A stretch of 44,699 nucleotides of DNA from an uncultured Bacteroidales bacterium (GCA_900317885.1 ONIM01000021.1:1-44699), one strand, 5' to 3'; positions 34,701 to 41,457 are shown, counted from the stretch's first letter. Numbers and translations are program-made. Notes: generated by a model not told the origin, from the letters alone.

Positions 34701-36825
34701 AATCGTCAAGGTAGGCGCACATGGATTAGCGCTGAATAATACGATTATCTCCGACAATGCAGCGGTAGAGCCGATGGATGTGACCGAGGCCGTTCCCGGT
34801 GCAGTAGTGAATAATATTGCTCTCAACTCTAAACTCTCATCTCTCAACTGTTTCGCTCCGTATTTCACGGACCGGACGCCTTATAACTTGCCGGATTATC
34901 TGACGGAAGACAAGCCGCTTTCCTACCAGCTCCATGAGCATAGCGCATATATCCATGCCGGCACGGACGACCAAGCGTTGGGGGCTGTCTATGCCTCCTA
35001 CATAGCCGATAGTACCATCGCTTTCCGCTACGACCGCGACGTGCTCGGTAACCCGAGAAAGATCGGTACAGGTGTCGATATGGGTGCGTTAGAGACCTGG
35101 AAGGTAGAGAAGAAAGGCTACCGTGAGGTCACCGCCCGGACCAATAAGGTAGGATCGGAGAGTACGGTAGATGAGAATAAGTTCTACGCTTTCCTCGAGA
35201 ACTACGGCGGTAACGACTACCCGCATCCGGGATCGGTGGTTTACCTCATGGATAGCGCTGCTATGAGTATGCAGTATGAGGCCCTTCCGGACTTCGTGGA
35301 TCTGAAGACCGGTCTCACGCCTTTTGCCCTCCGTCCGGGATATATGCTCCTCAAGTCCGGCGCTTCGTTCTACGGCAACGGCCATACCGTACAGATGAAC
35401 TACCTGGCGGCGGAGAAACGGTTTAAGAACCAGCGTTACTCGATGACCTCCTTCCCGTTCAACTACTCGGCGGCGGATATCACCGTCTCCGGCTACGATG
35501 CAGGGAAAGACTCGTTAATCCTTCTGCCTTCGCCTTTCACCTTCAATACCTACCAGTATGCAGGCGCAGCGCGTTCGGCGAAGGATTATGTCTTCCAGCC
35601 TACTAACTCCTCGCTATGGCACCCTGTCGATACGCTCAATCGTACCGCTACCGACGGATACCTCATGGATTTCGGTGCTGTCACCGATACCGTCCTCCGT
35701 TTCAATGCCTTCGCCCCCAACCCCGGTGAGTATATTTATACCGAGGATGGCGATGACAAGACGGTTAAACTCACCCAGTACGATCACCGCCAAGGCGGTA
35801 CGGGCTCGTCGCTGGACTTCACGACCCAGGAGAACATGGGATGGAATATGAAGGGTCTGCCGTGGCTCGTGTCCTACTACCGTACCGATACGATTATATG
35901 GGCGGGTAACTTCGTAAGACAGATGTATATCCCGCATGTCATCTATCAGATGGACGGAAGTATGAAATACGGTATCGCGGGCGATCAGGCTTATACATCC
36001 CGTTCGTGGGATAGGGGTACGACCGTCTCGATGGGTAGTGCTTTCCTTACCCAGACGGCTACGCAGAGCGATCGCGAGACGGTGGTCTTCCATATCCCGT
36101 ACTACGACCAGAATAAGAAAGTGGCTCGTCCGGTGATAGACCTCTCCGCGTCCACGCCGCAGGTAGCTCATGCACCGATGCGAAAAGCCGCTCTCGGTAA
36201 CCGTACCGTGACGGAGGTAGCCGATATGCTGACCCTCATGCCGGATTCCGCTGCATCCAAACGGGTACAGTATGCTTACGGCCGGGACGGTATCAAGTGG
36301 AATGCTAACGACAGCCTGCCGCAGATGTATGTACTGGATAACAAGGGTCTGTCCCGTATCTCGCTGCTCGGCGCAGCGCCGATAGAGGTGGATATACCTG
36401 TGGGCGTGAAGGTGCCGGCGAACTACGACGGCTATAACTTCACCTTCCGCCTGCCGTCCAAGGAGGCGTTTGAGAACTATCCGTCCGTATGGCTGATTGA
36501 CTACGAGAAGAAGAGCTATATCAACCTCAAGGATGAGGACTACGAGGTACCGCTCGCTACCGGCGAATATACCAAGCGCTTTGCGATCCGTATCGGCGCC
36601 CTGCCGCGTAACGCTACTTCGACTCAGAAGAAATATACCGTCTATATGTATCGCGGTACGCTCTATATCCGCGGCTTGCAGACCGGCGACCGGATTACCG
36701 TCTATTCGCCGTCAGGACAACTCGTCCAGACAGCTGTCGCCGACGGATACGAGTACTCCTCGCCGATGCTCTACCAGACCTCGTATATCGTACGGGTCAA
36801 CGACGAGACGCATAAAGTGCTTTAG
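31705..36825 (+). CDS. Giant beta-helix adhesin, C-terminal part with T9SS sorting domain
   Basis: About 1,700 residues in the -1 frame relative to the upstream part, overlapping it at 31705-31753. It has no signal peptide and no credible start (only a GTG in the overlap), and continues the same protein: EVES/VYKAHEASDS joins without loss. Two more beta-helix modules begin near 32614 (DGLTWETPTTDLQTAIDIL) and 34096 (RVLYVQPTLVDAGDGSSWEHPFG). A beta-rich region follows, then the final 70 or so residues (TLYIRGLQTGDRITVYSPSG to SYIVRVNDETHKVL), a type A T9SS C-terminal sorting domain that PorU would cleave. Unless frameshifting occurs, the N-terminal product would lack its anchor. Stop shares TTAG with the convergent mutY. 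Confidence 0.85.
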   Translation: MYKAHEASDSVFHPDVIAKLMELRAQGDKLEGLYFCSYRKTYGPTGMKPTPEGYLLTRDEQRAFVDPRQKPVKIQMEHGFPVEDYDNLFTYVHGNNNTLINPINTATDGPNFKQPTFIAGIDGYMQNADWLLARMNLTTDQGWGHLKQTVTRGVGYFLTRYTGKTHYETFELALDAANIAVGEDTCTAWSVLPVRGLPIATFDDVQDPPGAIYNWYSKRYGAYMSDINDPLPIKDQYYMAYSRTTSDEEVSGNMDRISKHPKTGETDVYIDVGIYEYQYVQLDIKGQEIDTMWVATKVKDPIRHDGLTWETPTTDLQTAIDILMSSHNSHDKYVCFLGDDEGGTFSPSNVIDNRRAFIITSNTLEPLLPDSAEADHDYGVNSLTFLGGYSFDVKDAPRDPQAHPTIIEMPNIGTAAQRNQLFIVEDMTRQMVQANWQGEYTSRDSVVIPIVFDGMTFINPYSTKDPSSDVGGYNNQGGLMSKKGGAAIYYRWQRRYEGHDNVYSPDFNKALHPDSALIDGMKTVLPKLTLSNCIFMDNGARDGVDHNERSAAVRIDHGGGSSLIVNSLFHSNAGAPVYARTYDILEEENDLASVPNDVVIINSTSALNDGHIRLEGANSEVHNSLIWLDDLDNDTTIQLQMGASDQWDKTTNSERGGIDGRMTNNAVWGCFKGAGAGSYDNDNLVTENRNLTNGPGFVLPFVAASTSEQRRERSFRLNPSLITHEKADTTLYRNRVFFRVYPDTCAETHNKYWRRSNGFKSTFITTLANDSDLAAKPRLSGNGMERGAYECLATLQRVLYVQPTLVDAGDGSSWEHPFGQGQLQNAIDAAAVYNYLNQNAPNREDKKAYVFVKGSYDSRDHTDLQARDGVFVYGSLPTTFNDTAAIDPDSKQFTNAECQRFVNYVRASSTGVASPNATPTRINSIHVEGDDFETGFLLDGFMITNPDATLHASPVILNNEMTAIRNCLITDNKVTDVPVVDVTRGLLYNNLIYGDSASAIVKVGAHGLALNNTIISDNAAVEPMDVTEAVPGAVVNNIALNSKLSSLNCFAPYFTDRTPYNLPDYLTEDKPLSYQLHEHSAYIHAGTDDQALGAVYASYIADSTIAFRYDRDVLGNPRKIGTGVDMGALETWKVEKKGYREVTARTNKVGSESTVDENKFYAFLENYGGNDYPHPGSVVYLMDSAAMSMQYEALPDFVDLKTGLTPFALRPGYMLLKSGASFYGNGHTVQMNYLAAEKRFKNQRYSMTSFPFNYSAADITVSGYDAGKDSLILLPSPFTFNTYQYAGAARSAKDYVFQPTNSSLWHPVDTLNRTATDGYLMDFGAVTDTVLRFNAFAPNPGEYIYTEDGDDKTVKLTQYDHRQGGTGSSLDFTTQENMGWNMKGLPWLVSYYRTDTIIWAGNFVRQMYIPHVIYQMDGSMKYGIAGDQAYTSRSWDRGTTVSMGSAFLTQTATQSDRETVVFHIPYYDQNKKVARPVIDLSASTPQVAHAPMRKAALGNRTVTEVADMLTLMPDSAASKRVQYAYGRDGIKWNANDSLPQMYVLDNKGLSRISLLGAAPIEVDIPVGVKVPANYDGYNFTFRLPSKEAFENYPSVWLIDYEKKSYINLKDEDYEVPLATGEYTKRFAIRIGALPRNATSTQKKYTVYMYRGTLYIRGLQTGDRITVYSPSGQLVQTAVADGYEYSSPMLYQTSYIVRVNDETHKVL

Positions 36826-37898
36826 TGAATGAGGCTGATGGCCTTTAAGGTCAATCGGGATAGGGCGTAGTTATCCAACTCGTCCCATCGGATAGCAAGA
36901 GTGCCGGGTATCTCCGGCATTTCTTGTACTCTATGTATAAGGAAACGCGCATGTATGCGCTGGTGCGAGAGCACGTGCGAGATTTCGCAGACCGGCTTCG
37001 CCTGACAGAGCAAAGACCACTCCGTTGACAGACCGCTTTCGCTGACAGACTCCTCGCAGGGAAACTCATAGAGGTGATACCAGATGTCCTTCGGGTTCTC
37101 GCGGCGTTGAATAAGGGTAATTGGGGAGAGGTTACCGGTTACGGGGGCAAGGTAGATATGGTACGTGAACCATCTGTCGCGGACTTTGGGACGAGGTTTT
37201 CGTATAGGAAGCAAGTCGGCCGTGCCGTGCGCATGAGCCGCGCAGAAATCCTTCAGCGGACAGGTTTCGCATGCGTCGCCTAATACCGGCGTGCAGTAGA
37301 GCGCACCAAACTCCATGATTGCGGAGTTGAAAAGTCTAGGATGATCCTTATCCAATAGATCTTCGATTCGCTGATGGAAGAGCTTTTTGCCTGCTGTGGT
37401 GTCAAACGGCTCGTCGATATCCATGAGCCGTGCTACCACCCTATAGACGTTTCCGTCCATCGCCGGATAGGGAAGATTGTACGCAAACGAAGCGATTGCT
37501 CCGGCGGTATAATCGCCTATACCGGGTAGCGAACGGATCTCCTCAAAAGCCTTTGGGAAAAAATAATCTTGCTGTGCACCGCTTTCGACTTTCGACTTTT
37601 GACTTTCTACTATCATCTGCGCCGCCTTATGCAGATTCCGCGCGCGGCTGTAGTAACCCAAACCCTGCCACTCGCGCAAAACTTCCGCTTCATCCGCCTC
37701 AGACAGTGCTTTGACAGTAGGCCAATGGTCCAGGAATCGTCGGTAATAATCCAACCCTTGGGCCACTCTGGTCTGCTGTAAGATCACCTCGCTTAACCAT
37801 ATTGCATACGGATCCTCCGTCTCCCTCCAAGGGAGAATGCGCTTGGAAGACTCATACCATGCGTATAAATGGCTATATATGAGTGTTTTGTCCTGCAT
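36822..37898 (-). CDS. mutY: A/G-specific adenine DNA glycosylase
   Basis: About 358 residues. MutY removes adenine mispaired with 8-oxoguanine. WLSEVILQQTR carries the catalytic Glu37, LPGIGDYTAGAI is the helix-hairpin-helix with the catalytic aspartate, and CTPVLGDACETCPLKDFC holds the four cluster cysteines, with seven rather than the usual six residues between the first two. The C-terminal NUDIX-like domain recognises 8-oxoG (ISHVLSHQRIHARF). Two repeat-derived segments interrupt it: residues about 95-106 (VESQKSKVES) and about 283-303 (SVSESGLSTEW onwards), the latter in the NUDIX-like domain. ATG 37898 was preferred over a GTG at 37916. Divergent from the HU gene. Confidence 0.93.
   Translation of the reverse strand: MQDKTLIYSHLYAWYESSKRILPWRETEDPYAIWLSEVILQQTRVAQGLDYYRRFLDHWPTVKALSEADEAEVLREWQGLGYYSRARNLHKAAQMIVESQKSKVESGAQQDYFFPKAFEEIRSLPGIGDYTAGAIASFAYNLPYPAMDGNVYRVVARLMDIDEPFDTTAGKKLFHQRIEDLLDKDHPRLFNSAIMEFGALYCTPVLGDACETCPLKDFCAAHAHGTADLLPIRKPRPKVRDRWFTYHIYLAPVTGNLSPITLIQRRENPKDIWYHLYEFPCEESVSESGLSTEWSLLCQAKPVCEISHVLSHQRIHARFLIHRVQEMPEIPGTLAIRWDELDNYALSRLTLKAISLIH
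36991..37052. repeat. About 60-bp interspersed repeat in mutY
   Basis: On the coding strand it begins TCTGTCAGCGAAAGCGGTCT and contains a second CTGTCAGGCGAAGCCGGT subunit. It aligns over its length with 12253-12317 in the M20 gene. It is in frame in the NUDIX-like domain of mutY, in a loop before the conserved HVLSHQR strand. Confidence 0.7.
37582..37616. repeat. In-frame heptanucleotide array in mutY
   Basis: Five 7-bp units on the plus strand: CTTTCGA, CTTTCGA, CTTTTGA, CTTTCTA, CTATCAT. The coding strand reads VESQKSKVES. Units two to four match the array in the S9 gene exactly (43296-43316). Confidence 0.75.
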
Positions 37899-37937
37899 TT
37901 TGACCGTTAAAATCACCTAAATGACTGATTTTGAGCA

Positions 37938-37968
37938 CAAAAATACAAAAAAATTTGCACATGTCAAA
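37938..37968 (-). promoter_or_regulatory. Promoter of mutY
   Basis: Minus strand: -33 TTTG at 37965-37968, a 19-bp spacer, -7 TATTTTTG at 37938-37945. Its -33 box lies within the same 15-bp near-palindrome as that of the divergent HU promoter. Confidence 0.65.
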
Positions 37969-37985
37969 ATAATTTTGTAATTTTG
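37954..37985 (+). promoter_or_regulatory. Promoter of HU-family gene
   Basis: -33 TTTG at 37954-37957, a 20-bp spacer, -7 TAATTTTG at 37978-37985. The two divergent -33 boxes form TTTGCACATGTCAAA, so the two promoters overlap face to back. Confidence 0.7.
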
Positions 37986-38067
37986 CCGCGTTTTTTCGCC
38001 GATGGAGATAATTTTTAGGAAAACAGGCGGAATTTGGAATCGGAAATTTAGATTAAATCAAGGATAT

Positions 38068-38364
38068 ATGACAAAAGCAGAACTCATTACAGAAATTGCA
38101 ATCTCTACGGGATTAGATAAGACCACGATTAGCATGGTAGTAGAGAAGTTTATGAGCAATGTGAAGAAAACCATGTCAAAGGGAGAGAACGTTTATCTCC
38201 GTGGATTTGGTACGTTCCTGTTGAAGGAGCGCAAGGACAAAGTTGCTCGGAATATTACTGCGCGCTCGACGGTCTTCGTACCGGGTCATAGCGTGCCGGC
38301 TTTCAAACCCGCTGCAGAGTTTAAAGAGGCAGTGGAGAAGACCAAGCCGATTAAGAAAGACTAA
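38068..38364 (+). CDS. HU/IHF-family DNA-binding protein
   Basis: 98 residues, the usual HU size. HU proteins are dimers that bend and compact DNA. Sequence: helical N-terminus MTKAELITEIAISTGLDKTTISMVVEKFM, the core ENVYLRGFGTFLLKERKDKVARN, and the DNA-gripping arm ending PAFKPAAEFKEAV. Here the arm reads ITARSTVFVPGHSV rather than the commoner basic PRTGE type. The longer frame beginning at 38002 is less likely; ATG 38068 gives the canonical start. It has its own promoter and heads a cluster with the COX24-type protein and ribonuclease G, an order conserved in Bacteroidota. Confidence 0.93.
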   Translation: MTKAELITEIAISTGLDKTTISMVVEKFMSNVKKTMSKGENVYLRGFGTFLLKERKDKVARNITARSTVFVPGHSVPAFKPAAEFKEAVEKTKPIKKD

Positions 38365-38407
38365 AATCAATAACAGTATAATAACCATTTAATTAATTTT
38401 ATTCATT

Positions 38408-38497
38408 ATGCCAAACGGAAAGAAGCATAAGAGACATAAGATGTCTACGCACAAGCGTAAAAAACGCCTGCGTAAGAATCGTCATAAGCATAAGTAA
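38408..38497 (+). CDS. AURKAIP1/COX24-domain ribosomal protein (29 residues)
   Basis: A very short gene with ATG at 38408 and TAA at 38495-38497. The product begins MPNGKKHKRHKMSTHKRKK and ends RLRKNRHKHK, almost entirely lysine, arginine and histidine. It matches the tiny Bacteroidota proteins called AURKAIP1/COX24 domain proteins, relatives of mitochondrial mS38 and bacterial bS22, which sit in the small ribosomal subunit. Its position just before ribonuclease G is the conserved one. It is 43 bases after the HU gene and is followed by a hairpin with a T-run. Confidence 0.9.
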   Translation: MPNGKKHKRHKMSTHKRKKRLRKNRHKHK

Positions 38498-38513
38498 TTG
38501 ACGATTGCTTTTT

Positions 38514-38570
38514 AGCTTTGTGGCGCTAAGCTTGCTCAGGTGTGGGCGAGTTTGCCACAAGGCTTTTTTG
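38514..38570 (+). terminator. Hairpin with T-run between COX24 gene and ribonuclease G
   Basis: AGCTTTGTGGC (38514-38524) pairs with GCCACAAGGCT (38554-38564), an 11-bp stem with one G-U pair, a loop of about 29 bases, followed by a run of T. It lies 25-30 bases before the ribonuclease G start, so it is either a terminator of the HU-COX24 transcript, partial attenuator, or an RNA element in the ribonuclease G leader. Confidence 0.6.
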
Positions 38571-38594
38571 TTTATTTTTTTAATCCTTTCAAGT

Positions 38595-40121
38595 ATGAAA
38601 AGCGAATTGATTGTGGACGTACAGCCGCAAGAGATAGCTATCGCGCTGACCGAGGATGACCGTCTGCAGGAGGTGAACCGTGAGAAACGGAATCAGGATA
38701 ACTTCGCGGTGGGAAATATCTACTACGGTAGAGTGAAAAAGGTCATGCCGGCGCTCAATGCAGTCTTCGTGGATGTAGGTCATGAGAAAGAAGCTTTTCT
38801 GCATTATTTGGACTTAGGTTCTCAGTTTCGTACGTTGCATGCCTATGTTACCAAAGCCGTGTCAGACCGGAGAAAGATGCCCGTGGTTACCAAGACCCCG
38901 CGTCAACCGGAAGTAGGCAAAGAAGGACAAATAGCGGATGTACTCAAAGTAGGCGACACGCTGCTGGTTCAGGTCTCTAAGGAACCCATTAATACGAAGG
39001 GTCCGCGGCTGACCGCGGAGATCTCTATCGCCGGCCGCAATATAGTACTCATCCCCTTTGCCGACGGCGTTATGGTAAGTCAGAAGATTAAGCGCGAGGC
39101 AGAACGTCAGCGCTTGAAACAACTCCTGCTCTCCATTAAGCCTGCGGGCTTCGGAATCATCGTCCGCACCGTAGCGGAGGATAAACGTGCAGCCGAGTTG
39201 GACAATGAGTTACGATTATTAATGGAGCGGTGGCAGCAGACCGTCAAAACCCTCCAGCAGAAAGAACCCGTTAGCCTTGTTAGTGAAGAGATGGGCCGCA
39301 CCCTCGGTATCATCCGAGACGTACTCAGCCCGGATTTCACATCTATTCAGATCAACGACAAGGACATCTATGACGACGTGCGCAATTACCTCGAGCTCAT
39401 CGCTCCCGAGAGCGCCAAGATCGTAAAGCTGTACAAAGGCGAGCAACCTATCTTCGACCATTTCGACATTACCCGTCAGATGAAAACGGGCCTCGGCAGG
39501 ACGGTCGGTTTTAAGCATGGGGGCTACCTCATCATCGATAAGACCGAAGCACTATTCTCCATTGATGTCAACTCCGGTAGTAAGAAGATCTATGAGGACC
39601 AGGAAGAGAATGCGTACCAGTTCAATATGCTGGCGGCGGATGAGTTGGTTCACCAACTGCGACTCCGGGATATAGGCGGAATCATCATCGTCGATTTTAT
39701 CGACATGGACTCCAAGGAGCACCAGCAGCAACTCTACGACTACGTACGCAAACTAATGGATCGCGACCGCGCGAAGCATAACGTCTTACCGCTGAGTAAG
39801 TTCGGTCTGATGCAGATCACCCGCCAGCGCGTCCGTCCGGCTGTAGAGATGGAGGTAGAAGAAGTATGTCCTACCTGTATGGGCAAAGGCAAGATCCAGG
39901 CCTCGCTCCTCTATACGGATAAGATTGCCGAAGAATGCGAACAAGAGTACGAGAAGCACGGAAGGGGAATGAAGCTTCATCTGCACCCCTATCTCTATGC
40001 GTATGTGACGAAAGGGTGGTGGAGATCCTTAGCCGCTCAGTGGCGTAGAAAATACGGCATTAAGGTGGTCGAGAACCAGTCGCTCGGAATGCTCGAGACG
40101 CGATTTATTGCAGAAAAGTAA
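38595..40121 (+). CDS. rng: Ribonuclease E/G family endoribonuclease
   Basis: About 508 residues. Ribonuclease G cleaves single-stranded RNA, including 16S rRNA 5' maturation, in the cytoplasm. An S1 domain opens the protein (NIYYGRVKKVMPALNAVFVDVGHEKEAFLHYLDL), followed by the RNase-H-like and 5'-sensor parts and the catalytic region (IDVNSGS and GGIIIVDFIDM with metal-binding aspartates). The zinc-link CPTCMGKG holds the subunits together. The length fits RNase G rather than the longer RNase E. Start ATG 38595 was preferred over an upstream ATG at 38505 because it matches the family and the upstream piece overlaps the hairpin. Confidence 0.95.
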   Translation: MKSELIVDVQPQEIAIALTEDDRLQEVNREKRNQDNFAVGNIYYGRVKKVMPALNAVFVDVGHEKEAFLHYLDLGSQFRTLHAYVTKAVSDRRKMPVVTKTPRQPEVGKEGQIADVLKVGDTLLVQVSKEPINTKGPRLTAEISIAGRNIVLIPFADGVMVSQKIKREAERQRLKQLLLSIKPAGFGIIVRTVAEDKRAAELDNELRLLMERWQQTVKTLQQKEPVSLVSEEMGRTLGIIRDVLSPDFTSIQINDKDIYDDVRNYLELIAPESAKIVKLYKGEQPIFDHFDITRQMKTGLGRTVGFKHGGYLIIDKTEALFSIDVNSGSKKIYEDQEENAYQFNMLAADELVHQLRLRDIGGIIIVDFIDMDSKEHQQQLYDYVRKLMDRDRAKHNVLPLSKFGLMQITRQRVRPAVEMEVEEVCPTCMGKGKIQASLLYTDKIAEECEQEYEKHGRGMKLHLHPYLYAYVTKGWWRSLAAQWRRKYGIKVVENQSLGMLETRFIAEK

Positions 40122-40157
40122 AAAAGATAGAGACCTTTTGCGGGTCTCTATTTTTTT
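40121..40157. terminator. Bidirectional terminator between rng and NrdJ fragment
   Basis: ATAGAGACC (40127-40135) pairs with GGTCTCTAT (40143-40151) around a 7-base loop. Flanking A and T runs allow it to work for both convergent transcripts. It begins at the rng stop and touches the stop of the convergent gene. Confidence 0.85.
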
Positions 40158-40644
40158 ATTCTTCAATATCTTCTACTTCGGCTCCGGGGATGTACCGTTT
40201 GAGTACTCGCGCTACGCCGGTAGTCCAGGAGTTGATGGAGTCGCTGTCCATCTGCAGGCCGCTGATCATGTGTACTACTTGGTCGATCGGCATGCCATAC
40301 CGTAACACGCCGGAGATCAACCTCGCGTAGTTCCAAAACTCGCGGTCGAACTTATAACTCAATCCCTCTACGGTTGTCTTAAAGCCGCGGGTGTTGACAA
40401 ACTGGAAGTCGTAACGCTTGGTGCCGTCTTCTTTGACTACTTTGATGATCTTGCCTTTCGTCACGGATTTGGGTAATGCGATACCCATCTCGTCATCCGC
40501 CAGACCGGTGAAGATCTCATACGGTCTGCCGTCCTTCAGCCCGACGAACGCTATCCATTTGTCTTTCTGGTTCTGGAATCGCACTACGTCGCATTCCAAC
40601 TCTGCGGGGCGCTTCAAGAGCGTTGTGTCCTGTTGTATATCCAT
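40156..40644 (-). CDS. Orphan C-terminal domain of B12-dependent ribonucleotide reductase
   Basis: 162 residues that match the region close to the C-terminus of adenosylcobalamin-dependent (class II, NrdJ) ribonucleotide reductase: RPAELECDVVRFQNQKDKWIAFVGLKDGRPYEIFTGLADDE, then LPKSVTKGKIIK, YDFQFVNTRGFKTTVEGLS and ARLISGVLRYGMPIDQVVHMISGLQ. In full-length enzymes this follows the catalytic barrel and precedes a cysteine-rich redox tail. Here both the barrel and the tail are missing, and only one cysteine remains. It has its own ATG placed exactly at the end of a 7-bp repeat array. It could be a decayed remnant, or a split accessory subunit like NrdJb. No other nrd gene is in the window. Confidence 0.75.
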   Translation of the reverse strand: MDIQQDTTLLKRPAELECDVVRFQNQKDKWIAFVGLKDGRPYEIFTGLADDEMGIALPKSVTKGKIIKVVKEDGTKRYDFQFVNTRGFKTTVEGLSYKFDREFWNYARLISGVLRYGMPIDQVVHMISGLQMDSDSINSWTTGVARVLKRYIPGAEVEDIEE

Positions 40645-40692
40645 AAATCCTAAATCTTAAATCCTAAACCCTAAACCCTAAATCCTAAAAAC
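40644..40692. repeat. TTTAGGG-type heptanucleotide array
   Basis: Seven 7-bp units on the plus strand: TAAATCC, TAAATCT, TAAATCC, TAAACCC, TAAACCC, TAAATCC, TAAAAAC. The array includes the thioesterase stop codon and ends at the ATG of the next gene, so it makes up the whole intergenic space. Confidence 0.85.
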
Positions 40693-41428
40693 TCACCTTG
40701 GCTGAGCAACTCGTCTCGCCGTGCTGGTTCTTCTGCTGGTATTGTACGCCGTCTTCCGTGACGAGGTAGAGCGTTTGCAGCTCTTCGCCCAGCATGGCTT
40801 CCTTCTGGTAGTTGATGTCCAGCCTTACTTTCTTGCCGTAGTAGTCCGGTAGATACGCATCGGTCATGGCTTGCAGGTATCGGCACGAGTTGCAATGCCC
40901 GTTGTAGTCGATGTCGGAATAAACGACTTTATGCGGTACGACGCCTGTCGGTTCGGGGATGGTGGTCATGCGGATGCGATTCATCTCTATCACCTCGCCG
41001 TCCACGCAGCCCTCAAACATCGGGTCATCGAAGATATTCACAATCTCGCGTTTCTCCAGATCCAATACCGCCCACACGCTCTTGCATTGCCCTATTAAAA
41101 TCCATTCTTCCTCCCTTCCTTTTAGAACATTGTCGGGGTTAGGCTTATAAATCCGGAAATCACGGGTGCTGAGCATGTGTGCGTTGCTCTCGATCCAGGT
41201 CTCAAAACGTACCTTCTCACAATGCGTCGGCAACTCGTACCTCTCCACAGACAGCCGCGTCAGAATCCATGTCAGCCCTCTCGGATGGAGGTTCGCGATA
41301 CCGAATCCCAAATCATCTGCTACTCTTCCGGCGACTTCCAGCAGGTAGTTCTCGAGGTTAAACAGACGCAACTTCTTCTTTCCGTCCACCTCCTGGTATT
41401 TGATCTCGTATTCGTAGTTATACTTCAT
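40685..41428 (-). CDS. Acyl-ACP thioesterase
   Basis: 247 residues. Hydrolyses acyl-acyl carrier protein to free fatty acid and ACP in the cytoplasm. Family marks are the opening Y..EYEIKYQEVD.KKKLRLFNLENYLLEVAGR, the RGLTWILTRLSVE strand, VWAVLDLEKREI, and the second hot-dog domain with YSDIDYNGHCNSCRYLQAM, which holds the conserved asparagine/histidine. Residues about 96-107 (KPNPDNVLKGRE) are encoded by a C/G-rich repeat also found in the FAH-like gene, inserted in the loop before the VWAV strand. Its stop codon is the first part of a TTTAGGG array, and its start follows a TTTAGAG array. Likely transcribed with the S9 gene. Confidence 0.92.
   Translation of the reverse strand: MKYNYEYEIKYQEVDGKKKLRLFNLENYLLEVAGRVADDLGFGIANLHPRGLTWILTRLSVERYELPTHCEKVRFETWIESNAHMLSTRDFRIYKPNPDNVLKGREEEWILIGQCKSVWAVLDLEKREIVNIFDDPMFEGCVDGEVIEMNRIRMTTIPEPTGVVPHKVVYSDIDYNGHCNSCRYLQAMTDAYLPDYYGKKVRLDINYQKEAMLGEELQTLYLVTEDGVQYQQKNQHGETSCSAKVSF
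41108..41143. repeat. C/G-rich in-frame repeat (LKGRE type) in thioesterase gene
   Basis: The plus strand shows CCTCCCTTCCTTTTAG, then a diverged middle, then GGGGTTAGGCTTATA. It aligns with 6702-6735. The coding strand reads KPNPDNVLKGREEE against EPTPTPSLKGREY in the FAH-like gene. Confidence 0.65.
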
Positions 41429-41457
41429 CTCTAAACTCTAAAACTCTAAACTCTAAA
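41429..41457. repeat. CTCTAAA heptanucleotide array
   Basis: Four units: CTCTAAA, CTCTAAAA (one base longer), CTCTAAA, CTCTAAA. They fill exactly the gap between the stop of the S9 peptidase gene and the start of the thioesterase gene. Confidence 0.85.

Noticed and set aside
40644-40692. A telomere or eukaryotic contaminant, because the units equal the plant telomere repeat TTTAGGG
   Set aside because: The array has only seven degenerate units and sits between two bacterial genes of one operon; other loci show the same period with other sequences.
541-41457. A CRISPR array in the repeat-rich intergenic regions
   Set aside because: The repeats are 7- or 11-bp tandem units without spacers of constant length, and there are no cas genes.
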